Source: Limnohabitans sp. Rim8
GTDB lineage: Bacteria > Pseudomonadota > Gammaproteobacteria > Burkholderiales > Burkholderiaceae_C
Assembly (NCBI GenBank): GCA_945897795.1
Contig: CAMDFT010000017.1
Span: forward strand, 1 to 42,903
Direction: 5' to 3'
Length of the DNA: 42,903 nt
The notes beneath the pieces are model-generated. The model did not search any database. It worked only from the letters and a program-made list of their open reading frames with translations, and was not told where the DNA came from. A program made the position numbers and the translations under genes. The stretch's first letter is position 1. Each line of letters starts with the position of its first letter. Shown piece by piece: positions 15,921 through 24,692 of this stretch.

Positions 15921-16934
15921 TCAAGCGGTGGACGCTTGCCCCTTGCGCAGCAGTTCGTCGATCAGCAGATGGGTTTTCAGCGCATCATCGGCGGTGACCC
16001 GAGGTGCTCGGTTTTGTTCGATTGCATCGATGAAATCGGTCAACAGCTCGCGGTGCGGCTCGTGAGAAAAATCCATGATGTTGGCCCCGCTGCCGGTGCC
16101 CCCCTCGCTGCGCACGATCAAGGGCGCACCTTCCAAAAAGTTCACCTGCAGATCGGTGCCGCTGAGCCTTGCGCTGCCCAGCGTGCCAATGACCTCAATC
16201 GTTTCCGGGAAGCCCGGATACATGGCGGTGGTGGCCATCAGGTCACCGGGTGCACCATTGCCCAAAACCAACAGCGCGCTGACGTGGTCTTCGGTTTCCA
16301 TCTGGTGCAAACGGGTTTGCTGAACCACCGAGGCCGTGACCGATTTCACCCCTACCAGCGCCTGAAAAAGGTTCAGGGTGTGGATCGCTTGGGTCAGCAA
16401 CACACCGCCGCCGTCGCGTGCCAACGTGCCCCGGCCCAGTTCGTTGTAATAGGCTTGAGAGCGCCACCAGGGCACCCGCACCGATGCGGCCTGGATGTCA
16501 CCCAGGCGTCCTGTGTCCAGCACATCTTGCAAAACCACCGATGCGGGACGGAACCGGTGCTGCAACACCACCCCTAAATGCAGACCGCTTTGCCGGGCCA
16601 GTGCCGCCAGTTGCTCAGACCGTTCAAGACTGAGCTCGAGCGGTTTTTCAAGCAAGACATGTTTGCCCGCGGCAAAGCAGCGTTGGCAGATGTCTAGATG
16701 GGTGGACGGTGGCGTGGCCACAATGACCGCTTGGACTTTTGGGTCAGCCAAGGCCTCGTCCAGTGTGCTGACCAAGCGCACCGGGTCGGTGTAAGGCCGG
16801 ATGCGATCAGGGTGAGGCTGGCGCGTGACGGCATAGCGCAGGTCAATGCGCCCGCTCAGGTCTTGCAGGCTGCGCAGGTGGGGCTGGGTGGCGGCACCCA
16901 AGCCCACCAGGGCCATGCCCAAGCGTGCGCTCAT
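15921..16934 (-). CDS. Gfo/Idh/MocA-family oxidoreductase
   Basis: This 337-residue NAD(P)-dependent dehydrogenase has the Rossmann start MALVGLGAATQPHLRSL and the family lysine motif EKPLELSLE (near residue 95), followed by the C-terminal GFO_IDH_MocA_C domain. Members usually oxidise sugars, cyclitols or related alcohols; the substrate cannot be read from sequence. Its ATG overlaps the stop of the preceding dehydrogenase by one base (TGATG), so the two work as a pair, possibly in the breakdown of the compound brought in by the divergent TRAP transporter. Confidence 0.9.
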   Translation of the reverse strand: MSARLGMALVGLGAATQPHLRSLQDLSGRIDLRYAVTRQPHPDRIRPYTDPVRLVSTLDEALADPKVQAVIVATPPSTHLDICQRCFAAGKHVLLEKPLELSLERSEQLAALARQSGLHLGVVLQHRFRPASVVLQDVLDTGRLGDIQAASVRVPWWRSQAYYNELGRGTLARDGGGVLLTQAIHTLNLFQALVGVKSVTASVVQQTRLHQMETEDHVSALLVLGNGAPGDLMATTAMYPGFPETIEVIGTLGSARLSGTDLQVNFLEGAPLIVRSEGGTGSGANIMDFSHEPHRELLTDFIDAIEQNRAPRVTADDALKTHLLIDELLRKGQASTA

Positions 16935-17830
16935 CAGCGGCCCGAGCCGATCTTGACCTGGTTGATTTGCGCTTGGGCTTTGACCAGTGAAGGCACCAAC
17001 TCCTGTCCATAGCCCATGGCGCAAGCAGTCACCAGACTCTGGTGCACGCTGGTGCCGACCAGAGAGGGTGCTTTCACGCTTTCGGTCAGGTGCACGTAGT
17101 AACGCAAGTCTTTCGACGCGTTGTTCAGTTCGAACTTCAGGCCGGTGTAGTCGCCATCCAGTGTTTTGGCCATGGCCTGAAACAAGCCCGAATTGACCGC
17201 GCCGGCCGACACCACGCGCACCAGTTGCCCCACATCAATGCCCGCCTTGGCGCCTACGGCAAAGGCTTCGGCTGCCGCTGTGGTGATGGCCTGCCCGAGA
17301 AAGTTGTTCAGCAGCTTGATGACATGGGCTGCGCCCATCTCACCGACGTGGAAAATATTTTCGCAATAGGCCTTGAACACTGGCTCCAGGCGGGCAAAGA
17401 CTTCGGGCGACGCGCCGACCATGGTGTTGAGTTTGCCGGCTTCGGCCTCCACGGGGGTGCGCGCCAATGGGGCATCGACCAGGGTCATGCCCGCCGCCTG
17501 GCAGCGGGCCGCCAGGCGTCGCGTGGAATCGGGCTCGCTGGTGGACGCGTCGATGACGATCAAGCCCGCACGCGCCTGGCTCAACAAGCCGGCGGGGCCT
17601 TCCAAAGCGGCTTCGACCTGAGGTGAGCCGGTCACGCAAATGATGACCGCATCACAGGCCGTCAGATCGGCATGGCGCTCTACCAGTTTGGCCCCCGCGG
17701 CCAGCAGGTCTTGCAAAGGCTCGCGCCGTGAATGCGCGGTCAGGGAAACTTGAAAACCCTTGGCCAACAAATTTTTGGCCATGCCGTGGCCCATCAAACC
17801 CGAGGCCCCTATAAAACCGATGTGTTTCAT
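16934..17830 (-). CDS. NAD(P)-dependent 3-hydroxyisobutyrate dehydrogenase-like enzyme
   Basis: The 298-residue protein belongs to the beta-hydroxyacid dehydrogenase family. The dinucleotide site is GFIGASGLMGHGMAKNL (5-21), the substrate region reads DAPLARTPVEAEAG, and the catalytic lysine lies in HVIKLLNNFLG (near 171). These enzymes oxidise short 3-hydroxyacids such as 3-hydroxyisobutyrate, tartronate semialdehyde (reverse) or 6-phosphogluconate. The next gene overlaps its stop. It is divergent from a TRAP transporter operon, with 262 bases between. Confidence 0.9.
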   Translation of the reverse strand: MKHIGFIGASGLMGHGMAKNLLAKGFQVSLTAHSRREPLQDLLAAGAKLVERHADLTACDAVIICVTGSPQVEAALEGPAGLLSQARAGLIVIDASTSEPDSTRRLAARCQAAGMTLVDAPLARTPVEAEAGKLNTMVGASPEVFARLEPVFKAYCENIFHVGEMGAAHVIKLLNNFLGQAITTAAAEAFAVGAKAGIDVGQLVRVVSAGAVNSGLFQAMAKTLDGDYTGLKFELNNASKDLRYYVHLTESVKAPSLVGTSVHQSLVTACAMGYGQELVPSLVKAQAQINQVKIGSGR

Positions 17831-18092
17831 GCATTTCTTTCGTGTGATGAATCAAAAAATACCCATACCAGGTGTATCCCGGGCGGCGCACGCAAGGGCC
17901 AACATGCCTTTGCGCAAGGTGAGGTTCAAGTTATCACTTTCGGTAGGGCAGGGACCAGCGCTTGAGGACACGTTGGAGACAGCTGGGTAGATGACTCATG
18001 GTTTTCCCCAAGGCTGTTGAGGGTGCTTTGGCCTAAAGTGAAAAGAGCAACACATGGAAGTTGTTGTTCCGATCAATACAGGAGACATAGAG

Positions 18093-19082
18093 ATGAAAAT
18101 TTTGAAACCTTTGCTGGGCGTGGTGCTCTCTTCGATCATGGCCTTGAGCGCGCATGCGCAACAAGCGGCCATCACACTGCACGGCGCCTCACAGTTTGGC
18201 GACGACCATGCCTTCACCAAAACCATGGTCAAGTTCGAAGAACTGGTGAAAAAATACTATGGCAAACCTGTTAACTTTGTTTTGCACAAAAACAGCGAAC
18301 TGGGTTTGGAAAAAGACTACTTTGCCTACATGAACCAGGGCAAGGCGGTGGACTTTGCGATTGTGTCGCCAGCCCACATGTCCACCTTCTCCAAAGCAGC
18401 GCCCTTCATTGATGCGCCGTTTTTGTTCAGGGACCTGAACCACTGGAACAAGGTGTTGGACCAAGACATCCTCAAGCCGATTGCCGACGAAGTGGAGCAA
18501 AAAGCCGAAGTCAAATTGATCGGTTATGCCGGCGGCGGTGTGCGCAACATCTTCTCGAACAAATCTGCCGGTAATTTGGCCGACTTGAAAAACCTCAAGG
18601 TGCGCGTGCAAGGTGCACCCATCTGGAGCCGCACCTTTGGCGCGGTGGGCATGACCCCCACGGTCATCGCGTACAACGAGGTGTACAACGCCATCCAAAA
18701 CGGCGTCATTCAAGCGGGTGAAAACGAAGCCGCCGGTGTGGAAGCCATGAAGTTTTTTGAAGTGGCTCCCAACATCCTGATGACACGCCATGCCATCACT
18801 ATTCGCCCCTTGTGCTTCTCAGTCAAGACACTGAAAAAACTGCCTGCAGACCTGCAAGCAGCGATCGTGAAGGCAGGCAAGGAGGCGGGTGCTTTTGGTC
18901 GTCAGATCGAGTCGTCTGAAGACCAGGCCAAGCTTGACAAGTACGCCAAGGAAGGCAAGCTCAAGCAGGTGCCCTTCTCGCAACGCGCCGAAATGCAAAA
19001 GCTGGTGGACCCTGTGATGGCCGCTTATGCCAAAGAGGTGGGTGCTGATGCTATCTACGGCAAGATCAACTCAATGAAGTGA
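18093..19082 (+). CDS. dctP: TRAP transporter substrate-binding protein (DctP family)
   Basis: The 329-residue periplasmic protein starts with a Sec signal peptide (MKILKPLLGVVLSSIMALSAHAQ, cleavage near 23). It has DctP features: FAIVSPAHMSTFSK, IFSNKSAGNLADLKNLKVRV and an arginine that normally pairs with the ligand carboxylate (VRVQGAPIW). The ATG at 18093 follows AGGAGACATAGAG; an in-frame ATG at 18054 has no site. It is the first gene of a P-Q-M operon. The ligand is probably an organic acid, but which one is unknown. Confidence 0.93.
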   Translation: MKILKPLLGVVLSSIMALSAHAQQAAITLHGASQFGDDHAFTKTMVKFEELVKKYYGKPVNFVLHKNSELGLEKDYFAYMNQGKAVDFAIVSPAHMSTFSKAAPFIDAPFLFRDLNHWNKVLDQDILKPIADEVEQKAEVKLIGYAGGGVRNIFSNKSAGNLADLKNLKVRVQGAPIWSRTFGAVGMTPTVIAYNEVYNAIQNGVIQAGENEAAGVEAMKFFEVAPNILMTRHAITIRPLCFSVKTLKKLPADLQAAIVKAGKEAGAFGRQIESSEDQAKLDKYAKEGKLKQVPFSQRAEMQKLVDPVMAAYAKEVGADAIYGKINSMK

Positions 19083-19149
19083 TGTGCATCCCAGGCGGCG
19101 GCCATGCGGCTGCTGCCTCGTGTTTGACCGTGCTCCCCAGAATTTCCCC

Positions 19150-19641
19150 ATGAATAAATTGCTGCACTTGATCGACAGTTTTCTGTCGTTTCTATTGATC
19201 TTCGTGGTGTTGCTGTTGTTGGTGCCGGTGAGCCTGCAAATTTTTTCCAGATACACCGATGTCATTCCCAGGTACATGTGGACCGAGGAAATGAGCCGAT
19301 TTTTCTTTGTTTGGCTCATCATGTTGGGTGCCACCTTGGGCGTGCGAGAAAAAATGCACTTTGATGTGGATTTTTTACCTAAATTGTCAGCCAGGGCCGA
19401 TCGCATCTTGCTCCGCTTGTGTCAGGTTTTCATGCTGATTTTCTCCGGTGTGATTTTTTACTGGGGCATTGAGTTCACCAAATTTGGCTGGAACCAGACA
19501 TCCGAGTTGGCCGATATGCCGATGTGGTGGATTTTTATTGCTTGGCCGATTTCCGGCTTCTTGTGGATCGTCTTTTTGTTGCACCACATGTTCAGCAAGT
19601 CTGTGGGCGATGAAAGCGTGAACCAGGAGTCAGTCGTTTGA
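19150..19641 (+). CDS. dctQ: TRAP transporter small membrane subunit (DctQ family)
   Basis: The 163-residue inner-membrane protein has four predicted membrane helices and the DctQ motif around TDVIPRYMWTEEMSRFFFVWLIMLG, followed by GVREKMHFDVDFL. It couples the binding protein to the large subunit. The ATG at 19150 is chosen because it begins just before the first helix; an upstream frame is open but lacks family similarity. Its stop overlaps the next gene's TTG start (TTGA). Confidence 0.92.
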   Translation: MNKLLHLIDSFLSFLLIFVVLLLLVPVSLQIFSRYTDVIPRYMWTEEMSRFFFVWLIMLGATLGVREKMHFDVDFLPKLSARADRILLRLCQVFMLIFSGVIFYWGIEFTKFGWNQTSELADMPMWWIFIAWPISGFLWIVFLLHHMFSKSVGDESVNQESVV

Positions 19642-20957
19642 CCTCAGCATTGTTTTCGCCAGGAATGGCCGCGATTGTCCTCTTCGGAGGTTTCTTTTTT
19701 CTTTTGGCGATCAGGGTTCCGGTGGCCTTTGCATTGGGCTTGGCTTCTTTGCCCGTCCTGTTGCTGGAGCCTCGGCTGTCACCGATGGTCTTGTTCAATG
19801 AGACGTTCAAAACCTACAACTCCTTCATTTTGTTGGCGGTACCGTTTTTCCTTTTGACGGCCAACTTGATGAACGGCGGCGGCATCACTGTGCGCATGAT
19901 GCGATTGTCGAGAGCGTTGGTGGGCCATTTCCCAGGCGGCTTGGCACAGGTCAACGTATTGCTTTCGGTGTTTTTTGCAGGCATCTCGGGTTCGGCCAGT
20001 GCCGATGCGGCCGGACAAGGCAAATTGTTCATTGAGGCTCAGGTCAAAGAAGGCTATGACTTGTCGTTTTCGATCGCTGTCACAGCGGTCTCGTCTGTGC
20101 TGGCGGTGATCATTCCTCCGTCCATTCTCATGGTGGTTTGGGGGGGCGTGATCTCCACCTCGATTGGTGCGATGTATTTGGCGGGCATTGTGCCGGGCGT
20201 GCTGTTGTGCTTGGCCCAAATGGCGACCGTGCACGCTTATTCGGTCAAGCGCAATTACCCGGTCTACCCGCGTGCCAACTTCACTGAAATTGTCAAATCA
20301 ACGCTTGTCGCTATTCCAGCCCTGCTCACCCCGGTGATCATCGTGGGGGGCATTTTGCTGGGCTGGTTTACGGCGACCGAGTCGGCAGCGGCGGCGGTGT
20401 TGTATGCCGCAGTGCTGTCCTTGTTGTTTTACCGCGAAATGGGTTTCAAGCAGTTCATGGCTGCCGTGTTGGACACCGGAAAATTGTCGGCCGTGGCATT
20501 GTTCTGTGTGGGCACAGCCTCGGTTTTTGGCTGGCTGTTGGCCTACTACCAAATTCCCAAAGCCTTGCTGACCAATGTCCAAGCTTGGGGCATGGACGTC
20601 ATTGGCGTCGGCATTTTCATTGCGGTGGCCTTCCTGATTGTGGGCTGTTTTCTGGATGCGATTCCCGCCATCATCATCGTGGGCACCACCTTGCAACCTT
20701 TGGCCCAATCGGTGGACATGCATCCTGTGCACTTTGCCATCATCGGCATTTTGTCTTTGGCCTTTGGCTTGGTCACGCCACCTTATGGCATGTGCCTCTT
20801 GATTTGTTGTGCGGTGGCCAAGGTGCCGCTCAGGTATGCCTTGAAGGACACCATGATCATGGTGGTGCCGATGCTGGTGGTGTTGTTTGCGGTGATCGTC
20901 TTTCCTGAAATTGCTTTGTTTCTTCCGCGGATCTTTTCTCCCGAAATGATCAACTGA
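19638..20957 (+). CDS. dctM: TRAP transporter large membrane subunit (DctM family)
   Basis: The 439-residue protein is a multi-helix Na+-driven transporter subunit with DctM features: the SGSASADAAGQG loop (about 115-127), PPSILMVVWGG and the C-terminal LVTPPYGMCLLICCAVA. The start is a TTG at 19638 that overlaps the dctQ stop; an in-frame ATG at 19665 is the alternative. It forms the transport path with DctQ. The downstream dioxygenase starts 14 bases after its stop and probably belongs to the same message. Confidence 0.93.
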   Translation: MTSALFSPGMAAIVLFGGFFFLLAIRVPVAFALGLASLPVLLLEPRLSPMVLFNETFKTYNSFILLAVPFFLLTANLMNGGGITVRMMRLSRALVGHFPGGLAQVNVLLSVFFAGISGSASADAAGQGKLFIEAQVKEGYDLSFSIAVTAVSSVLAVIIPPSILMVVWGGVISTSIGAMYLAGIVPGVLLCLAQMATVHAYSVKRNYPVYPRANFTEIVKSTLVAIPALLTPVIIVGGILLGWFTATESAAAAVLYAAVLSLLFYREMGFKQFMAAVLDTGKLSAVALFCVGTASVFGWLLAYYQIPKALLTNVQAWGMDVIGVGIFIAVAFLIVGCFLDAIPAIIIVGTTLQPLAQSVDMHPVHFAIIGILSLAFGLVTPPYGMCLLICCAVAKVPLRYALKDTMIMVVPMLVVLFAVIVFPEIALFLPRIFSPEMIN

Positions 20958-20971
20958 CAAAAGCCCATGCC

Positions 20972-21820
20972 ATGCCTTTATTGACGCCGTTGAGTGATGT
21001 GTTGGGAGCCCGCATCGACGGGCTGGATCTGTCTGAGCCCCTTGACGCCCATCAAAGTCAGTGGTTGGCGGACGCCTTGCACCGGCATGGCTTCATCGTG
21101 TTGAAAAACCAGTCGTTGACGCCAACCGAGATGGTGACATTTGCCAAACAATGGGGCAGGCCATCGCCCCATGTCATTGACACTTTTCACCACCCGCAAG
21201 ATGCCAACATCCTGATCCTCTCGAATGTGTTCAAGGACGGCAAGCCCACGGGGCTGGTCGATGCCGGCACGTATTTCCACACCGATTATTCTTACCTGGA
21301 CGATGTGGCGCGCTGCACCATCTTGCATGCCCAAGACGTGCCGCCTGCGCCCAACGGCACCACCTTTGCCAACCAGGCCAAGGCCTATGCCGACTTGCCC
21401 TCGGTCATGAAAGAAAAAATCAAAGGCTTGGTGGTCAAGCACCACTATGGCAACCGCGACAACCTGGACAAACAATCCCGAAGCGTGGCGTCTGTGCTCA
21501 ACGCCGAGCAAGCCCAAAGGGTCAGTTGGGTGCGTCACCCGCTGGTCAGGCCACACCCTTTCACCGGGCAGCCCGCGCTGTATGCGGTCAGTGGCAGCTC
21601 GTTTGGGATTGAGGGCATGCCTGATGACGAGGCTTTGGATTTGTTGCGCGAACTGGCGGCACATGCCACGCAGGACAAATACTGCTACACCAACAACTAC
21701 GAAAACGGTGATGTCATCGTCTGGGACAACGCTTTGCTGTTGCACAGCGCGCCCTTGATCGACCTGACCCGACCACGCACCTTGTGGCGCGTGACCGTGC
21801 TCAACCCCCAAGGGCATTGA
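20972..21820 (+). CDS. TauD/TfdA-family 2-oxoglutarate-dependent dioxygenase
   Basis: The 282-residue enzyme shows the iron-binding facial triad H103-x-D105 (YFHTDYSYLD) and distal H258 (LLLHSAPLID), plus the 2-oxoglutarate-binding R269 (LTRPRTLWR). Such enzymes hydroxylate a C-H bond beside a heteroatom, often releasing sulfite, an aldehyde or a phenol. It follows dctM by 14 bases, so its substrate is likely what the TRAP transporter brings in. Taurine is unlikely, as no taurine ABC transporter is present. It ends 3 bases from the convergent SDR stop. Confidence 0.9.
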   Translation: MPLLTPLSDVLGARIDGLDLSEPLDAHQSQWLADALHRHGFIVLKNQSLTPTEMVTFAKQWGRPSPHVIDTFHHPQDANILILSNVFKDGKPTGLVDAGTYFHTDYSYLDDVARCTILHAQDVPPAPNGTTFANQAKAYADLPSVMKEKIKGLVVKHHYGNRDNLDKQSRSVASVLNAEQAQRVSWVRHPLVRPHPFTGQPALYAVSGSSFGIEGMPDDEALDLLRELAAHATQDKYCYTNNYENGDVIVWDNALLLHSAPLIDLTRPRTLWRVTVLNPQGH

Positions 21821-21823
21821 GCA

Positions 21824-22591
21824 TCAGGGCATGTACTGCCCGCCGTTGACCTCGATGATCTGACCGGTTACGTAACCCGACATCTGTTCTGAGGCCAGGT
21901 ACACAAAAGCACCTGCACATTCCTCGGCCGTGCCCAACCGGTTCATAGGAATCGTGGCCCTGAAGCCTTCGAGCATTTGCGGGGTTGAAAACCGCTCGTG
22001 AAATGGGGTGGTGATGACGCCTGGTGCCACGGCATTGACACGGATGTTGTCCTTCACCAGTTCCTTGGCCAGCCCCCGAGTCATGGTGGACACGAATCCC
22101 TTGGAGCCTGCATACAGCGAGGCACCTGCACCGCCGCCGTGACGCGCAGCCACAGAGGTCACGTTGATCACCACACCGCCATGGCCTTGCTGGCGCATGG
22201 CCTTTACTGCAGCAGCCGTGCACATCATGGCCGAGCGCACGTTCAGATAGACCACGTTGTCAAACAATTCATCGGTGATCTCTTCAATCGGCACCCGTTG
22301 CACCAAAGCACCAGCGTTGTTGATCAGAATGTCGATGCGGCCAAAAGCCTTGACGGTTTCATCCACCAGCCGTTGGCATTGCGCCGATTCGAGCACATCA
22401 CCTTTGAGCAAGATGGCTTGCGCTCCAGTGGCCTTGACGTGGCCCAGGACTTCTTCGGCAGGCCCTTGGCTGCTGTTGTAGTGCACGGCCACGCGGGCGC
22501 CCAACTTGCCAAAGGCCACGGCGGCGGCTGCGCCGATGCCGGTGCTCGAGCCGGTGATCAGAACCACTTTGTCTTTCAGATCGTTCAACAT
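21824..22591 (-). CDS. Short-chain dehydrogenase/reductase (FabG-like)
   Basis: The 255-residue classical SDR has the cofactor site TGSSTGIG (13-20), NNAG (91-94), and catalytic S146, Y160 and K164 (YAGSK). The C-terminal GQIIEVNGGQYMP is typical. The ATG at 22591 follows AGGAG. It could reduce or oxidise a hydroxy or keto group. It lies 99 bases downstream of egtD on the same strand and converges on the dioxygenase; which neighbour it serves is not clear. Confidence 0.9.
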   Translation of the reverse strand: MLNDLKDKVVLITGSSTGIGAAAAVAFGKLGARVAVHYNSSQGPAEEVLGHVKATGAQAILLKGDVLESAQCQRLVDETVKAFGRIDILINNAGALVQRVPIEEITDELFDNVVYLNVRSAMMCTAAAVKAMRQQGHGGVVINVTSVAARHGGGAGASLYAGSKGFVSTMTRGLAKELVKDNIRVNAVAPGVITTPFHERFSTPQMLEGFRATIPMNRLGTAEECAGAFVYLASEQMSGYVTGQIIEVNGGQYMP

Positions 22592-22690
22592 GCAAGTCTC
22601 CTGTTTATTGAATGTGTCCACAGCAAGGGCGCTGGGTCGAATTCATTATGGGCAGGCTTGTTCAGTGGCCCAATCAAATGGGCGACAAGC

Positions 22691-23662
22691 TCAGGCAGTG
22701 GCCCAAAAGACCGCAAATCGATCCGCACGGTCGGTCCAATCCTGCGTCTTGGAAAAGCCAGCTGCACGGAGCAAGGCGGCAAAGTCGGGCACGGTCCACT
22801 TGCAGGCGTTTTCGGTGTGGATGGTCTCTCCTGCTGCAAACTGGCGCTGGCCACCGGGCCACTGCACCGTCACAGCCTGGCGTGCTTGCAGGTGCATCTC
22901 CACACGCGATTGCGGCGCATTGAAGCGCGACAGGTGCCGCCAGTCGCGCACGGCAAAGTCGCTGCCCACCAAGCGGTTGATGTGCAGCAACAAATTCAGG
23001 TCAAAAGCGGCGGTCACGCCCAGCGCGTCGTCGTAGGCCGCTTCCAGTTCAGCGGGGTCCTTGAGCAAATCCACCCCGATCAGCAAACCGCTGCCCGTCG
23101 CTGTTCCGCAGGCGCTGTGCAAGTTGCGCAAAAAGTCCAGCGCCTGTTCGGGCGTGAAGTTGCCGATGCTCGATCCCGGGTAGAACAGCACACGCGGCTG
23201 CGCCGGGTCGAGCGCCAGTTCAGCTGGCAGCTGCAGGCCGCCCGAAAAGTCCACGCCCAAGCCCGCCATGGGCAAGCCGGGGTGCTGGCGCTGCAGCACA
23301 TCCAGCGCCTGGCGCACAAAGTCAACCGAAATGTCCACCGCCACATAGCGGCCTGCGCCCATGGGGCCGAGCAAGCGCCCGGCTTTTTCGCAATTGCTTG
23401 CGCCCAGGTCGATCCAGCACGCGCCGCGGGGCAGCTCAGCGGCCATGCTGGCGCTGTGCAACTGCATCAATTGGGCCTCGGTGCGCGTCAGGTCGTACTC
23501 GGGCAGCTCGGTGATGGCTTCAAACAGGCGCGAGCCCAGCGCGTCATACAGGTATTTGGGGGAAGTGAAGGCTTGGGGGGCGCTCAGGCCCTGCAAGAGT
23601 TCTTGCGCCACAGCGGCGGCGTTGTGCTGGTACAGCTGGATGAAGTGTGCTGGGGAGATCAT
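22691..23662 (-). CDS. egtD: EgtD: histidine N-alpha-methyltransferase (hercynine synthase)
   Basis: EgtD methylates histidine three times with SAM to give hercynine, the acceptor for ergothioneine and selenoneine. The 323-residue product has the family N-terminal KYLYDALGSRLFEAITELPE and DLTRTEAQ, a SAM loop variant (IDLGASNCEKA), LFYPGSSIGNF, GVDLLKDPAELEAAYDD and the C-terminal ETIHTENACKWT. All are characteristic. It is the only hercynine source in the window and so complements senABC 7 kb away. It lies 67 bases after an M14 hydrolase gene on the same strand, so it may be read with the peptide-uptake operon or from its own promoter. Confidence 0.94.
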   Translation of the reverse strand: MISPAHFIQLYQHNAAAVAQELLQGLSAPQAFTSPKYLYDALGSRLFEAITELPEYDLTRTEAQLMQLHSASMAAELPRGACWIDLGASNCEKAGRLLGPMGAGRYVAVDISVDFVRQALDVLQRQHPGLPMAGLGVDFSGGLQLPAELALDPAQPRVLFYPGSSIGNFTPEQALDFLRNLHSACGTATGSGLLIGVDLLKDPAELEAAYDDALGVTAAFDLNLLLHINRLVGSDFAVRDWRHLSRFNAPQSRVEMHLQARQAVTVQWPGGQRQFAAGETIHTENACKWTVPDFAALLRAAGFSKTQDWTDRADRFAVFWATA

Positions 23663-23729
23663 GGCCCTATGCTAACGCGACACCGTACACAGGTTCAGCA
23701 GTGCAGTGAGGGCTCAGCGCTGTCAAGGC

Positions 23730-24680
23730 TCAAACCGCATTCAGTGCGAAATCAAAACCAGAATAAAGGGCCGTCAATTGCGCCTGGATGCAGCGCTCAG
23801 GTGTTATCCCGGGGCTGTCAGGGTAGACCTCGGTGGTCGTGACGTAGCGGGCATCGGTCCATCCGCTGCAGATGCCCATTTCACGTTTGGGCGATTGGAT
23901 CACGCCGTGCTGGGCCAAGGGTTTGCCCAGCAGCAAGCCCTGGGCATCGGCAGGCGCAATAGGCGTCACCCGACTCACGGCTTCGATGATGTGGGCTTGG
24001 AAAGCGGGCTCCAGACGGCTTTGGTCTGCCGCAAGATAAAAGCCGTCGGGAATTTCGCTGAGGTCGAGGGGCTGTGCATCTCGCGCAGCTTTGGCTGGGC
24101 GGTATTCGCTGGCGTCGGTGTCGGTGGTTTCGTGCAGGTCAATGTGCAGCAAGGGCGTGGGCAGGGTGGCCAGCAAGGTGATCACCGATTGCGACTCGGG
24201 TGAAGTTGGGCGGGGCAAAAACGTGCGGTTGGGATCGACGGCGTGGGGATTCCAGCGGTTGACGGTTTCGTAACCCCAAGGACTCACGCACACCAAAATC
24301 AGGAGGTTGGCGCGTGGCGCATAGCGTGTCAATTGTTCACCTATGAACCGAATGTTGGCCAGCACACCGCTGCTTTCGTAACCATGCACACCACCCGTCA
24401 CCAGAAAAAATGGCTTGGCCGGGTCCCAGTTTTTCGATTTGACGGCATAGAGCGGGTAGGTGCCGAAACCGAAGGATTGGTAATCCAGCACCCCGTAGGT
24501 GAAGCACTCGGCAACTCTTTGCAGTTCAGCAGGGCTTTCGGGGGCAAACGATGCCAGCAAAGGTGCCACCACATCGTCGTGATAACTGCGCTGTACCCGC
24601 TGACGCGAAAGCCACAGACATCTTTCGGGCGCGCCCCAAGGAACGCCTGGGGTGCCGACCGGGTAGGTTTTTGAGCGCAT
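23730..24680 (-). CDS. M14-family zinc carboxypeptidase-like protein
   Basis: The 316-residue protein shows the M14 zinc site: H99-x-x-E102 in TGGVHGYESSG and the later histidine in LLHIDLHETTDTD. It has no signal peptide, so it acts in the cytoplasm. M14 enzymes remove a C-terminal residue or hydrolyse an N-acyl amino acid. It follows the aspartoacylase-like gene by 12 bases, which places it in the dpp-linked operon and suggests that it trims imported peptides or acylated amino acids. Substrate unknown. Confidence 0.83.
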   Translation of the reverse strand: MRSKTYPVGTPGVPWGAPERCLWLSRQRVQRSYHDDVVAPLLASFAPESPAELQRVAECFTYGVLDYQSFGFGTYPLYAVKSKNWDPAKPFFLVTGGVHGYESSGVLANIRFIGEQLTRYAPRANLLILVCVSPWGYETVNRWNPHAVDPNRTFLPRPTSPESQSVITLLATLPTPLLHIDLHETTDTDASEYRPAKAARDAQPLDLSEIPDGFYLAADQSRLEPAFQAHIIEAVSRVTPIAPADAQGLLLGKPLAQHGVIQSPKREMGICSGWTDARYVTTTEVYPDSPGITPERCIQAQLTALYSGFDFALNAV

Positions 24681-24692
24681 CGTTTCAGCGCA

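Noticed and set aside
17865..17877. ATACCAGGTGTAT as a GntR-type operator ahead of the TRAP operon
   Set aside because: Only the outer four bases on each side pair, and no GntR gene is nearby. The evidence is too thin.
21998..23842. A 614-codon open frame on the plus strand
   Set aside because: It runs antisense to the SDR and egtD genes, whose proteins have clear family motifs. Long antisense frames are common in GC-rich DNA.
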